Shown here: positions 33,988-42,757 of the stretch, one piece after another
How the letters are laid out: every line of letters starts with the position of its first letter
Numbering within the stretch: position 1 is the stretch's first letter
Assembly (NCBI GenBank): GCA_905215595.1
Contig: CAJMQZ010000002.1
Span: forward strand, 1 to 48,358
Source: an uncultured bacterium
GTDB taxonomy: Bacteria; Bacillota; Clostridia; Oscillospirales; Ruminococcaceae
Direction: 5' to 3'
Length of the DNA: 48,358 nucleotides
Program-made: the position numbers and the translations under genes
Notes under the pieces: model-generated
Seen by the model: only the letters and a program-made list of their open reading frames with translations
Database searches by the model: none
Told to the model about the DNA's origin: nothing

Positions 33988-35430
33988 ATGAATTATGCGA
34001 TCGTTTTCCGTCTGCTGGGCTATGTGCTGATGATCGAGGGCGCGTTGCTGCTGCTGCCCGCCGCCGCCAGCTTAGTGTATGGCGAGTGGATGGTGCTGGG
34101 CGTGTTTCTGCTCACAGCTGCCGTCAGCGCCAGCATCGGCTACGCCCTGCACACCATCAAACCCCGCAGTAAGGTGTTCTATATGCGCGAAGGCTTTGCG
34201 GCTACCTCGCTGTGCTGGGTGTTCATCTCGGTGATGGGTGCAGTGCCCTTTGTGCTCACCGGCTGCATCCCGAACCCCGTGGATGCCCTGTTTGAGACAG
34301 TCTCCGGCTTTACCACCACCGGTGCCAGCATTCTGCCCGCCGTAGAGGGACTGCCCAACGGTATTCTGTTCTGGCGCAGCTTTACCCACTGGATCGGCGG
34401 TATGGGCGTTCTGGTGTTTCTGCTCTCGCTGCTGCCGCTGACCGGCGGCTCCCATGTCAACCTGATGAAAGCTGAAAGCCCCGGCCCGCAGGTGGATAAG
34501 CTGGTCCCAAAAGTGCAGTCCACCGCTAAGATCCTGTACGGCATCTACTTTGCCCTCACCGTGCTGGAACTGGTGTTCCTGCTTGTTGGCAGAATGCCCC
34601 TGTTCGAAGCCATGCTCACTGCCTTTGGTACGGCGGGCACCGGTGGCTTCGGCTTCCGCAACGATAGTTTTGCCAGCTTTTCGCCCTACATCCAGTGGGT
34701 CGTGACCATCTTCATGATCCTGTTCGGCGTCAACTTCAACGCCTATTTCCTGCTGCTCATGCGCAAGTTCCGCCGCGCTGCTGCCAGCGAGGAGGTGCGG
34801 GGCTACTTTGTGGTCATCGCAGTGGCAGTGGGCATCATCACTGCCAATATTTATAGTATGTACAACAGCTTTGGCGAGGCGCTGCGGCAGGCCGCTTTTC
34901 AGGTGGGCTCCATCATCACCACCACCGGCTTTTCCAGCTGCGATTTTGACCTGTGGCCGACCCTCTCTAAAGAGATTCTGGTCATGCTCATGTTCATTGG
35001 TGCCTGCGCCGGCAGTACCGGCGGCGGCATCAAGGTGAGCCGTTTCCTCATTCTGGGTAAGACTCTGGCCAAGGAGCTCAAGACCGCCCTGCACCCGCAG
35101 GTGGTAGCGCCCGCCCGCATGGACGGCAAGCTGCTGAACCACGAGACCATCCGCACCACCAACGTGTTCATTGCGGCCTATATCTTTATCTTTGCGGCTT
35201 CCTTCTTCCTCATCAGCCTGAACGGCTTTGATATGGTGACGAACTTTACCGCCGTGGCTGCTACCCTGAACAACATCGGCCCGGGCTTGGAAATGGCAGG
35301 CCCCATGCAGAACTTCGGCTGCTTTGCAGACCCCGCAAAGCTGGTGCTCATCTTCGATATGCTGGCCGGACGTCTGGAGATCTTCCCCATGCTGGTGCTG
35401 TTTATGCCGGATACATGGCGGCGGTTCTAA
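33988..35430 (+). CDS. trkH: Trk/Ktr potassium transporter subunit TrkH
   Basis: A 480-residue integral membrane protein with the fourfold M1-P-M2 layout of SKT potassium transporters. Pore-loop motifs with the selectivity glycine are visible: SGFTTTGAS (about 106), TAGTGGFGF (about 216), TTTGFSSCDF (about 311) and NNIGPGL (about 428). The length fits TrkH rather than the shorter KtrB. It is co-expressed with trkA. The presence of GdpP in the same window is of interest because c-di-AMP commonly controls potassium uptake, but no direct link is encoded here. Confidence 0.95.
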   Translation: MNYAIVFRLLGYVLMIEGALLLLPAAASLVYGEWMVLGVFLLTAAVSASIGYALHTIKPRSKVFYMREGFAATSLCWVFISVMGAVPFVLTGCIPNPVDALFETVSGFTTTGASILPAVEGLPNGILFWRSFTHWIGGMGVLVFLLSLLPLTGGSHVNLMKAESPGPQVDKLVPKVQSTAKILYGIYFALTVLELVFLLVGRMPLFEAMLTAFGTAGTGGFGFRNDSFASFSPYIQWVVTIFMILFGVNFNAYFLLLMRKFRRAAASEEVRGYFVVIAVAVGIITANIYSMYNSFGEALRQAAFQVGSIITTTGFSSCDFDLWPTLSKEILVMLMFIGACAGSTGGGIKVSRFLILGKTLAKELKTALHPQVVAPARMDGKLLNHETIRTTNVFIAAYIFIFAASFFLISLNGFDMVTNFTAVAATLNNIGPGLEMAGPMQNFGCFADPAKLVLIFDMLAGRLEIFPMLVLFMPDTWRRF

Positions 35431-35470
35431 GCCTTTTGGGGCACGGGACAAGCATAAAAATATTATTTCG

Positions 35471-35509
35471 GAACACCGGAGTCTCTATGGACGCTCCGGT
35501 GTTCTTTTT
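35471..35509 (+). terminator. Terminator of trkA-trkH
   Basis: Perfect 11-base stem GAACACCGGAG / CTCCGGTGTTC followed by five T. Confidence 0.9.
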
Positions 35510-35581
35510 GTGAAAGAAGTCGGAAAGGCAGGTGGCAACGGTTAGAAATGCCTTGCGTTCAGCGCCGCATTGCAGTATGAT

Positions 35582-35587
35582 TATAAT
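35582..35587 (+). promoter_or_regulatory. Probable -10 box of the SPFH cassette
   Basis: TATAAT in an AT-rich stretch about 110 bases before the SPFH gene. A TTGCGT (35553-35558) lies too far upstream (23 nt) to be a normal -35, so an activator or alternative sigma factor is possible. Confidence 0.45.
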
Positions 35588-35698
35588 ATCAATTATCTGA
35601 CCCTTACCCCTGAGCAGGCAGAACCTTTTTACAAACGAAATCGTTCTGCATGATAAAGAAGAGAGCAAAAACAATAAAACATACAGGAGGAAATTATT

Positions 35699-37099
35699 AT
35701 GGGTTTGATCAAAGCAGGTATGGGCGCACTGGGTGGAACGCTTGCAGACCAGTGGAAGGAATTTTTCTATTGCGATTCTCTGGATAAGGACGTGCTGATG
35801 GTCAAGGGCCAGAAGCGCACCTCCCGCCGCAGCTCCAACCACGGCGAGGATAACATCATCACCAACGGCAGTGGCATTGCTGTGGCCGATGGTCAGTGTA
35901 TGCTCATCGTGGAGCAGGGCAAGGTGGTGGAGGTGTGCGCCGAGCCGGGCGAGTTTACCTTCGATTCTTCCACCGAGCCCAGCGTGTTCACCGGCAACTT
36001 TGGCGATAGTCTGGCAGCTACCTTCCAGACCGTGGCCAAGCGCTTTACCTACGGCGGCGACACCGGCAAGGATCAGCGCGTATACTACATCAACACCAAG
36101 GAACTGGGCGAGATCCTGTACGGCACCGCCACCCCCATCCCGTTCCGCGTAGTGGTCAGCGAGGAGCGGGGCTACAAGCTCTCGGTGAATATCCGCTGCA
36201 ACGGCAGCTTTACTTACCGCATCTGCGACCCGCTGCTGTTCTACACCAACGTGTGCAGCAACGTCTCCAACCAGTATGATGCCTCGGAGCTGGCTCCCCG
36301 CCTGAAGAGTGAGCTGATGAACGCCTTGCAGCCTGCGCTGGCCACCCTTTCGGCAAACAAGGTGCAGTATTACGAGATCCCCGCCCACACGCTGGAGATC
36401 TCCGAGGCCCTCAACGAGCAGCTGTCCAATATCTGGCGCAAGAAGCGCGGCATTGAGGTGTTCTCCTTCAATATCAACTCCCTGTCCATCCCGGAGGAGC
36501 AGCAGAAGAAGATCACCGAGTGGGAAGAAAACGCCATGACCACCGATCCCACCACCGCCGCCGCCCGTCTGGTGGGTGGTCAGATCGACGCCATGAAGAC
36601 CGCCGCAGGGAACACTGCCGGTGCCATGACCGGCTTTATGGGCATGGGCATGGCAGCCGGTGCAAACGGCATGAACGCCCAGAACCTGTTCGCCATGGGG
36701 CAGCAGCCCGCAGCACCCCAGCAGCAGACTTCTGCTGCCGATAGCTGGAAGTGCAGCTGTGGCGCTATCGCCACCGGCAAGTTTTGTCCGGAATGCGGCA
36801 GCAAAAAGCCGGAGCCGAAGCCCGCTGCGGACAGCTGGACTTGCAGCTGCGGTGCTACCGTTACCGGCAAATTCTGTCCGGAGTGCGGCAAGCCCCGCCC
36901 GGCGGCAGCAGAGGGCTGGACTTGTAGCTGCGGTGCGGTGAACAAGGGCAAGTTCTGCTCCGAGTGCGGTAAACCCAAGCCCACCGGTACCCCCAAGTAT
37001 AAGTGCGACAAGTGCGGCTGGGAACCGGCCGACCCCGCACACCCGCCCAAGTTCTGCCCGGAGTGCGGCGACCCCTTTGACGAGAGCGACCGCAGCTGA
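35699..37099 (+). CDS. SPFH-domain protein with four C-terminal zinc ribbons (YdjI-like)
   Basis: A 466-residue SPFH/'virion core' family protein related to Bacillus YdjI. SPFH proteins assemble into large membrane-associated rings or scaffolds. The N-terminal ~290 residues form the SPFH part (start GLIKAGMGALGGTLADQWKE; FTYRICDPLLFY). A Gly/Met/Ala-rich linker (MTGFMGMGMAAGANGMNAQN) follows. The tail has three near-identical ribbons, W-x-C-x-CGA...GKFCPECG, and a fourth divergent one (YKCDKCGWEP, KFCPECGDP), from about residue 347 to 460. No membrane helix is seen, so membrane contact probably comes through the partner encoded next. Start ATG follows AGGAGG. The gene starts a three-gene cassette. 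Confidence 0.85.
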   Translation: MGLIKAGMGALGGTLADQWKEFFYCDSLDKDVLMVKGQKRTSRRSSNHGEDNIITNGSGIAVADGQCMLIVEQGKVVEVCAEPGEFTFDSSTEPSVFTGNFGDSLAATFQTVAKRFTYGGDTGKDQRVYYINTKELGEILYGTATPIPFRVVVSEERGYKLSVNIRCNGSFTYRICDPLLFYTNVCSNVSNQYDASELAPRLKSELMNALQPALATLSANKVQYYEIPAHTLEISEALNEQLSNIWRKKRGIEVFSFNINSLSIPEEQQKKITEWEENAMTTDPTTAAARLVGGQIDAMKTAAGNTAGAMTGFMGMGMAAGANGMNAQNLFAMGQQPAAPQQQTSAADSWKCSCGAIATGKFCPECGSKKPEPKPAADSWTCSCGATVTGKFCPECGKPRPAAAEGWTCSCGAVNKGKFCSECGKPKPTGTPKYKCDKCGWEPADPAHPPKFCPECGDPFDESDRS

Positions 37100-37184
37100 A
37101 CCCGCGCACAATGACCGATCACGCTGCAGGGCAGGGCAGAAAAGCAAATAAGTCCTTGCTCCGCAGACTACAGGAGGAAACACT

Positions 37185-38276
37185 ATGGCAGGAATGCTGG
37201 AATATAAGTGCCCCTGCTGCGATGGTGCGATCCGGTTTGACAGCACCACCCAGAAGATGAAATGCCCCTACTGTGACACCGAGTTTGAGGTGGACGCACT
37301 GAAGGGCTACGATGAGGACCTGAAAGACCAAAAGCCCAGCGAGATGAACTGGGCCACCCCCGGCGGCAGCTGGGCAGAGGGCGAGACCGCCGGTCTGCAT
37401 ACTTACAGCTGCAAGAGCTGCGGCGGCGAGATCGTGGGCGACGACACCATGGCCGCCTCGGCCTGCCCCTTCTGCGGCAACCCCATCGTTCTGACCGGAC
37501 AGTTTGCCGGAGATCTGCGCCCCGACCTCATCATCCCCTTCAAGCTGGATAAAAAGGCTGCCAAGGCAAAATTGCAGGAGCACCTCAAGGGCAAGACCCT
37601 GCTGCCCAAGGTGTTCCGCAGCCAGAACCATATTGACGAGATCAAGGGCGTGTATGTGCCCTTCTGGCTGTACGACAGCGATGCAGACGCCCAGCTGCGC
37701 TTTACCGCCACCCGCACCCGCTTTTGGTCGGATGACGACTACGATTATACCGAGACCAGCTACTACTCTGTGCGCCGGGACGGCGCGCTGGGCTTTGATG
37801 CCGTGCCGGTGGACGGCTCCTCCAAGATGGCAGACGACCTGATGGAATCCATCGAGCCCTTTGCCATGCAGGATGCCGTGCCCTTCAAGACCGCGTATCT
37901 GGCGGGTTATGTGGCCGATAAGTACGATGTGGACGCCCAAAAGAGCATCCAGCGCGCCAACGAGCGCGTCCGTCAGTCCACAGAGGACGCCTTTACCCAG
38001 ACTGTTACCGGCTACGACTCCGTGAAAATGGAGAACAGCAGCATCCAGCTGCACGGCGGCAAGGCAAAGTATGCCCTGTTCCCGGTGTGGGTGCTGAGCA
38101 CCAGCTGGCAGGGCAACAACTACATTTTTGCCATGAACGGTCAGACCGGCAAGTTTGTGGGCAACCTGCCGGTGGATAAGGCCGCCGCTCGCAAGTGGAC
38201 GCTGGGACTTACGGCAGCTGTTGGTGCTGCATCCTATGCGGTGATGTGGCTGCTGTGGCTGGCCGGGATTCTGTAA
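37185..38276 (+). CDS. Zinc-ribbon protein with C-terminal membrane helix (YdjG-like)
   Basis: A 363-residue protein with two N-terminal zinc ribbons: YKCPCCDGAIRF with MKCPYCDTEF (residues 6-32), and YSCKSCGGEI with ACPFCGNPI (about 73-100). A long middle domain follows with IIPFKLDKKAAKAKL and GVYVPFWLYD, and one or two hydrophobic C-terminal segments (WTLGLTAAVGAASYAV, WLLWLAGIL). It matches the layout of Bacillus YdjG, which tethers stress proteins at the membrane. Start ATG follows AGGAGG. It is 85 nt behind the SPFH gene and 14 nt ahead of the TPM gene. Confidence 0.8.
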   Translation: MAGMLEYKCPCCDGAIRFDSTTQKMKCPYCDTEFEVDALKGYDEDLKDQKPSEMNWATPGGSWAEGETAGLHTYSCKSCGGEIVGDDTMAASACPFCGNPIVLTGQFAGDLRPDLIIPFKLDKKAAKAKLQEHLKGKTLLPKVFRSQNHIDEIKGVYVPFWLYDSDADAQLRFTATRTRFWSDDDYDYTETSYYSVRRDGALGFDAVPVDGSSKMADDLMESIEPFAMQDAVPFKTAYLAGYVADKYDVDAQKSIQRANERVRQSTEDAFTQTVTGYDSVKMENSSIQLHGGKAKYALFPVWVLSTSWQGNNYIFAMNGQTGKFVGNLPVDKAAARKWTLGLTAAVGAASYAVMWLLWLAGIL

Positions 38277-38290
38277 AGGAGGGACGGAAG

Positions 38291-39136
38291 ATGAAAAACA
38301 CTGCTACCCGACTGCGCTCCCTCTGTGCTGCGCTGGCCGCACTGGTGATTTTGCTGGCGCTGGCCGCACCGGCCTTTGCCGCAGACGGTTTTGCCGACCT
38401 GTACTACCGCGTGAACGACAGCGCAGAAGTCCTGACCGAGGACGAGGACAGCGAGCTGGAAGCTTCGCTGGAGGAACTGAGCGTCCGCCAGAGCTTTGAT
38501 GTGATCATTGCCACCATCGACTCGCTGGAAAGCGAGGGCTACACCAGCATGGAAGAATACGCCGATGACCTGTACGATTACTGCCAGTTCGGCTACGGTG
38601 AAAACCGGGACGGCGTGCTGCTGGTGGTGAGCATAGGCGACCGCAAATGGCATATCTCCACCTGCGGCTACGGCATTACCGCCTTTACGGATGCCGGCAT
38701 CCAGTACCTTGGCGAGCAGATGACCCCCGATATGGCAGACGGTGATTACGCTGCCGCCTTCCGCACCTTTATCCAGTGGACGGATGCGTATGTTACCGCC
38801 GCCCGCGAAGGCCACCCCTACGATGTGGACAACATGCCCAAGGAGCCGTTCTCGATCGTGTATCTGGGCGTGGCGCTGGTCATTGGCCTGATCACGGCAC
38901 TGATCGTGACCGGCGTGATGAAGAGCCGGCTCAAGAGCGTGGCACCGCAGCGGGATGCAACCGACTATGTGCGGCAGGGCAGCATGAAGCTGACCAACCA
39001 GCGGGATCTGTATCTGTACCGTGAGGTCCACCGCACCGAGCGGCCGAAGGAGACTGACTCCGGCAGTTCCGGCGGCAGCTCCACTCACACCTCCTCCAGC
39101 GGCTCCACCCACGGCGGCGGAGGCGGCTCGTTCTGA
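38291..39136 (+). CDS. Secreted/membrane TPM-domain protein (YdjH/YgcG-like)
   Basis: A 281-residue protein. A signal peptide (about 1-30, cleavage near APAFAADG) is followed by the TPM (DUF477) domain at about 30-180, with VNDSAEVLTEDEDSELEASL and GENRDGVLLVVSIGDRKWHI. One membrane helix lies near 194-214, then a ~70-residue cytoplasmic part ending in a Ser/Gly/His-rich tail (STHTSSSGSTHGGGGGSF), as in YgcG. The TPM fold binds metal in some relatives; enzymatic function is unsettled. The ATG at 38291 follows AAAGGAGGG. It closes the cassette before a strong terminator. Confidence 0.83.
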   Translation: MKNTATRLRSLCAALAALVILLALAAPAFAADGFADLYYRVNDSAEVLTEDEDSELEASLEELSVRQSFDVIIATIDSLESEGYTSMEEYADDLYDYCQFGYGENRDGVLLVVSIGDRKWHISTCGYGITAFTDAGIQYLGEQMTPDMADGDYAAAFRTFIQWTDAYVTAAREGHPYDVDNMPKEPFSIVYLGVALVIGLITALIVTGVMKSRLKSVAPQRDATDYVRQGSMKLTNQRDLYLYREVHRTERPKETDSGSSGGSSTHTSSSGSTHGGGGGSF

Positions 39137-39162
39137 AAACGTTCCCCGCAAGATAAAATCTC

Positions 39163-39224
39163 AAAAACCGATCCGCAGCAGCCGGACGCACCCGCGCCCC
39201 GGCAACCGCTGCGGATCGGTTTTT
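39163..39224 (+). terminator. Strong terminator of the SPFH cassette
   Basis: A 17-base stem, AAAAACCGATCCGCAGC / GCTGCGGATCGGTTTTT, with a 28-base GC-rich loop. T-runs on both strands. Confidence 0.88.
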
Positions 39225-39275
39225 ACTTTTCTGCCGCCCGACACAAATAACTGATTTTTTCTGCGCCTTTGGGGC

Positions 39276-39281
39276 TATACT
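39276..39281 (+). promoter_or_regulatory. Likely -10 box of the Clp gene
   Basis: TATACT 41 bases before the start codon; the -35 region is poor (GATTTT). No CtsR-type heptad repeat or CIRCE is seen here. Confidence 0.45.
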
Positions 39282-39321
39282 TCCAGTGCAGACGATTTTA
39301 TATGCAGCAAGGAGCAGACAC

Positions 39322-41619
39322 ATGGGCATTTGGAAAAATCTGGGCATGGGCGGTTACCGGGGCTTTTCGCGCCCGGCGGCGCGGCTGTTGCAGCAGGCGG
39401 TGCAGCTGGCGGGAGATCTGGGCTGTGAACAGGCGGATACCAGCCATCTTTTGCTGGCAATGCTGCGGCAGCAGGGCGCTGCGGCGCAGTTCCTCACCCG
39501 GAAAAACATCACCGAGCCGGAGGTGCGCCGCCAGCTGGCTCAGCAGCGCAGCGGCCCGGCACAGCGGCTGGACCGGCAGGCCATGGCACCGGACCTGCGC
39601 CGCACCATGGACTATGCGCTCATTGGGGCGCAGAACGCCCACGTCAGCCGGGCAGAGCCGGAACATCTGCTCTGTGCCATGCTGGAAGATGACGGCTGCG
39701 CCGCCGGGCTGCTGCTGGCGGAGATGGGGCTTTCGCTCACCGAGGCAGTGCGGGAGTGCCGCCAGCTGAGCGGACAGTTTGTGCTGCCCGCCCAGCCCCG
39801 TGTGTCGGCCAGCATCCCCCGGGGCAGCCGCGCCAGCGATAAATATTGCCGCGACCTGACCCGCCGCGCCGCCGAAGGAGAGCTGGACCCGGTGTTCTGC
39901 CGGGAAGCGGAACTTGACCGCATGGTGGAGATCTTGTGCCGCCGCCAGAAAAACGACCCCTGTCTGATCGGCGAGCCGGGCGTGGGCAAAACGGCGCTGG
40001 CCGAAGGTCTGGCGCTGCGCATTGCCGCCGGGCAGGTGCCCAGAGCGCTGCAAGGGCGGCGGCTGCTGGCGCTGGATATGGCCAGCTTGGTGGCGGGCAC
40101 CAAGTACCGGGGAGATTTTGAGGAGCGGCTGAAAAACCTGCTGGAAGAGCTGGTGCGGGACGGCACCGCCATCCTGTTTATCGACGAGTTCCACACCATC
40201 GTGGGTGCCGGTGCCGCCGAGGGCGCCATCGACGCCGCCAGCATCCTGAAACCGGTGCTTGCCCGGGGCGAGTTGCAACTCATCGGCGCCACCACCAATC
40301 AGGAGTTCCGCACCCACATCCAGAAGGACGCCGCGCTGGAACGCCGCTTTGGCCGGGTGCAGGTGGAGGAGCCTACCCCCGCGCAGGCGGTGGAGATCCT
40401 CAACGGCCTTGCACCCCGCTACGAGCGATACCATAACGTGCGCCTGCCGCCCCAGACCTTGCAGACGGCAGTGGAGCTTTCGGTGCGGTATCTGCCCGGG
40501 CGCTGCCTGCCGGATAAGGCCATCGACCTTGTGGACGAAGCCTGTGCGGCGGCGCGTATCCTTGCCGAAAAGGAGCAGCGCACCCAGCCGGTGCTCACCC
40601 CGGAGGATATCGCCCGCGTGGTGGCAGCGGCCAGCGGCGTGCCCGCCCAGCGGGTGGGCGAGCAGGAGCGGGAGCGTCTGGACAAGCTGGAAAGCCGCCT
40701 GAATGCCGAGATCGTCGGTCAGCAGCGTGCGGTGGCTGCCGTGGCGGGAGCCATCCGGCGCAGCCGCACCGGTCTGGGCGAGCCGGGGCGTCCCATCGGT
40801 GCTATGCTGTTTTTGGGGCCTACCGGCGTGGGCAAGACCGCACTGGCACGAGCGCTTGCGGTCAGCTGGTTCGGCAGCGAGAAGGCGCTGCTCAAATTTG
40901 ATATGTCGGAGTATCAGGAGCAGCACACCGCCGCCCGGCTGCTGGGTGCGCCGCCGGGCTACCTCGGCCATGACGAGGGCGGGCAGCTGACCGAAGCCGT
41001 GCGCCGCCGCCCGTACAGCGTGGTGCTGTTTGACGAGATCGAAAAGGCGCACCCGGATATCCAGAATATCCTGTTGCAAATTTTGGAGGACGGTCAGCTG
41101 ACCGATGCCATGGGGCGCAAGGCAGATTTCCGCAATACCATCGTGCTGCTTACTTCAAACTTGGGTGCAAGGTTCCTGGCGGGGCAGAACGCGCCGCTGG
41201 GCTTTGCCGCCGGGGCAGAAGCGGTGTTTGAAAAGCAGTCCGCGCAGGCCGTGGAGGAGGCCAAAAAGTGGTTCCGGCCGGAACTGCTCGGGCGGCTGGA
41301 CGAGGTGATCGTATTCCGCCCGCTGGCGGAAGAAAACCTCTGCGCCATTGCAGAAAAAATGCTCTGTCAGCTGGAGCAGCGCGCCGCACGCAGCGGCTAC
41401 CGACTGCGCCACACCCCGCAGGTGGGGGCGGCACTGGCTGCCCGGGCGCAATCGGCCTACGGTGCGCGGGAACTGCGCCGTCAGGTGGACAGGGCGGTGG
41501 AGCAGGCACTTGCGAACCGCATTGCCGCCGGGACGGCCTGCGTGGGGCAGCACTGGACAGCAGACTGCGCCGCCGATGGCAGCATCGTTTTGCGGGAGGA
41601 TGAAACGGTTACCCTGTAA
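39322..41619 (+). CDS. Clp AAA+ unfoldase (ClpA/ClpC type, no middle domain)
   Basis: A 765-residue HSP100 ATPase that unfolds substrates for ClpP. The N-domain with two Clp_N repeats is at about 1-150. D1 has Walker A GEPGVGKT at 217-224 and ILFIDEFHTIVGAGAAEGA; D2 has GPTGVGKT at 499-506 and VVLFDEIEKAHPDIQNILLQ. LGF at 626-628 sits where the ClpP-binding loop should be. Between D1 and D2 the sequence runs from ARILAEKEQRTQPVLTPEDI straight on, so the coiled-coil M-domain that adaptor proteins bind in ClpC is missing; the layout is ClpA-like. The start ATG at 39322 has AAGGAG upstream; a longer frame from 39286 does not. It stands alone between two terminated units, without mcsAB or ctsR. 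Confidence 0.88.
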   Translation: MGIWKNLGMGGYRGFSRPAARLLQQAVQLAGDLGCEQADTSHLLLAMLRQQGAAAQFLTRKNITEPEVRRQLAQQRSGPAQRLDRQAMAPDLRRTMDYALIGAQNAHVSRAEPEHLLCAMLEDDGCAAGLLLAEMGLSLTEAVRECRQLSGQFVLPAQPRVSASIPRGSRASDKYCRDLTRRAAEGELDPVFCREAELDRMVEILCRRQKNDPCLIGEPGVGKTALAEGLALRIAAGQVPRALQGRRLLALDMASLVAGTKYRGDFEERLKNLLEELVRDGTAILFIDEFHTIVGAGAAEGAIDAASILKPVLARGELQLIGATTNQEFRTHIQKDAALERRFGRVQVEEPTPAQAVEILNGLAPRYERYHNVRLPPQTLQTAVELSVRYLPGRCLPDKAIDLVDEACAAARILAEKEQRTQPVLTPEDIARVVAAASGVPAQRVGEQERERLDKLESRLNAEIVGQQRAVAAVAGAIRRSRTGLGEPGRPIGAMLFLGPTGVGKTALARALAVSWFGSEKALLKFDMSEYQEQHTAARLLGAPPGYLGHDEGGQLTEAVRRRPYSVVLFDEIEKAHPDIQNILLQILEDGQLTDAMGRKADFRNTIVLLTSNLGARFLAGQNAPLGFAAGAEAVFEKQSAQAVEEAKKWFRPELLGRLDEVIVFRPLAEENLCAIAEKMLCQLEQRAARSGYRLRHTPQVGAALAARAQSAYGARELRRQVDRAVEQALANRIAAGTACVGQHWTADCAADGSIVLREDETVTL

Positions 41620-41645
41620 TAAAACAGCAAAATACCGTTTTTTGC

Positions 41646-41674
41646 TTGCAACCGGTGCGGTTTTCGACTATTAT
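41646..41674 (+). promoter_or_regulatory. Promoter of the diacylglycerol-kinase-family gene
   Basis: TTGCAA (41646-41651), 17-nt spacer, TATTAT (41669-41674). Confidence 0.75.
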
Positions 41675-41707
41675 AGAGGAAATAGAGTTACAACAGGGAG
41701 GACCCCG

Positions 41708-42691
41708 ATGCACACGCTGTTTCTTCTGAACCCCGCAGCCGGAAAGGCCGACTGTACCCGCACCCTGCCGCAGCAGATCGCGGCAGCTGCTGCCGGTGCC
41801 GGGCTTGCCCCGGAGGACTACACCATCCGCGTCACCACCCACGCAGGCCACGCCCGGGAACTGTCTCGTGCAGCCGCCGCTGCCGCCCAGAAGGCCGGGG
41901 TGGAGCTTCACATTTTTACCGCCGGTGGTGACGGCACCTTCAACGAGGCGCTCACCGGTGCCCACGGCTTTGATAAGACCGCCGTGGGCTGTCTGCCCTA
42001 TGGCAGCGGCAACGACTTTCTGCGCACCTACGGTACAAAGGAGGAGTTTCTGGATCTGGACGCTCAGCTGGCCGGTGGGGCAGTGCCCATCGACCTGATG
42101 CGCACCAGTCTGGGGCTTTCTGCTACCATCTGTGCCGCCGGTCTGGACGCACAGGTGGCCTACGGCATCCCTAAGTTCCGGCGCATCCCCCTGTGCGGCG
42201 GCGAGGCGGCCTATGCGCTGTCCATAGTTCAGCAGCTGTGCGGGCATATCGGCCGCAGGGTGGAGTACGTCATTGACGGCGAGGTGCTGACTGTGGACTG
42301 CCTAATGTGCGCAGTGTGCAACGGCCGCGCCTACGGCGGCGGCTTTATGGCCGGGCCGGAGGCACAGCCGGATGACGGCTGGCTGGATGTGTTCATCGTG
42401 CGCAAGGTCAGCCGCCGGGTCATTGCAAAGCTGCTGATGCTGTACAAAAACGGCCAGCACTTTCAAAACGGCCAGCTGACCGAGGCTGCAAAGCCTTACT
42501 TTATCTACCGCCGCGCAAAATCGGTCAGTCTGCGGGCAGCAGATGGCCGTGGACCCATCATTGCCACCGTGGACGGCGAGTGCGCCCCCTGCAAGCAGGT
42601 GTCGGTACAGGTGCAGCCGCTGGCGGGCCGCGTGCTGCTGCCGCTGCCCGCCTACCAGCGCTTTACCGCCAAAAAAGCGGCTGTGAAGTAA
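41708..42691 (+). CDS. Diacylglycerol/sphingosine kinase-family lipid kinase (DgkB/YegS-like)
   Basis: A 327-residue soluble lipid kinase of the DAGK catalytic family, which phosphorylates diacylglycerol or related lipids. The N-terminus LFLLNPAAGK, the nucleotide motif TAGGDGTFNEALTG (about 76-89) and LPYGSGNDFLRTYG (about 97-110) are the family hallmarks. Length fits DgkB. Whether diacylglycerol or another lipid is the substrate is open. Start ATG follows GGGAGGA; longer frames starting inside the Clp gene are rejected. A strong bidirectional terminator lies behind it. Confidence 0.9.
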   Translation: MHTLFLLNPAAGKADCTRTLPQQIAAAAAGAGLAPEDYTIRVTTHAGHARELSRAAAAAAQKAGVELHIFTAGGDGTFNEALTGAHGFDKTAVGCLPYGSGNDFLRTYGTKEEFLDLDAQLAGGAVPIDLMRTSLGLSATICAAGLDAQVAYGIPKFRRIPLCGGEAAYALSIVQQLCGHIGRRVEYVIDGEVLTVDCLMCAVCNGRAYGGGFMAGPEAQPDDGWLDVFIVRKVSRRVIAKLLMLYKNGQHFQNGQLTEAAKPYFIYRRAKSVSLRAADGRGPIIATVDGECAPCKQVSVQVQPLAGRVLLPLPAYQRFTAKKAAVK

Positions 42692-42712
42692 ATAATAAAC
42701 CATCAGACCCAA

Positions 42713-42756
42713 ACAAGGCCGCTGCACATTGTTCTGTGCAGCGGCCTTGTGTTTTG
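42713..42756. terminator. Bidirectional hairpin between the lipid kinase and acyltransferase genes
   Basis: Perfect 16-base stem ACAAGGCCGCTGCACA / TGTGCAGCGGCCTTGT followed by GTTTT on the plus strand. Confidence 0.8.
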
Positions 42757-42757
42757 C

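Noticed and set aside
35553..35587. TTGCGT and TATAAT as a normal promoter pair for the SPFH cassette
   Set aside because: The spacer is 23 nt, too long for a standard promoter; only the -10 is reported.
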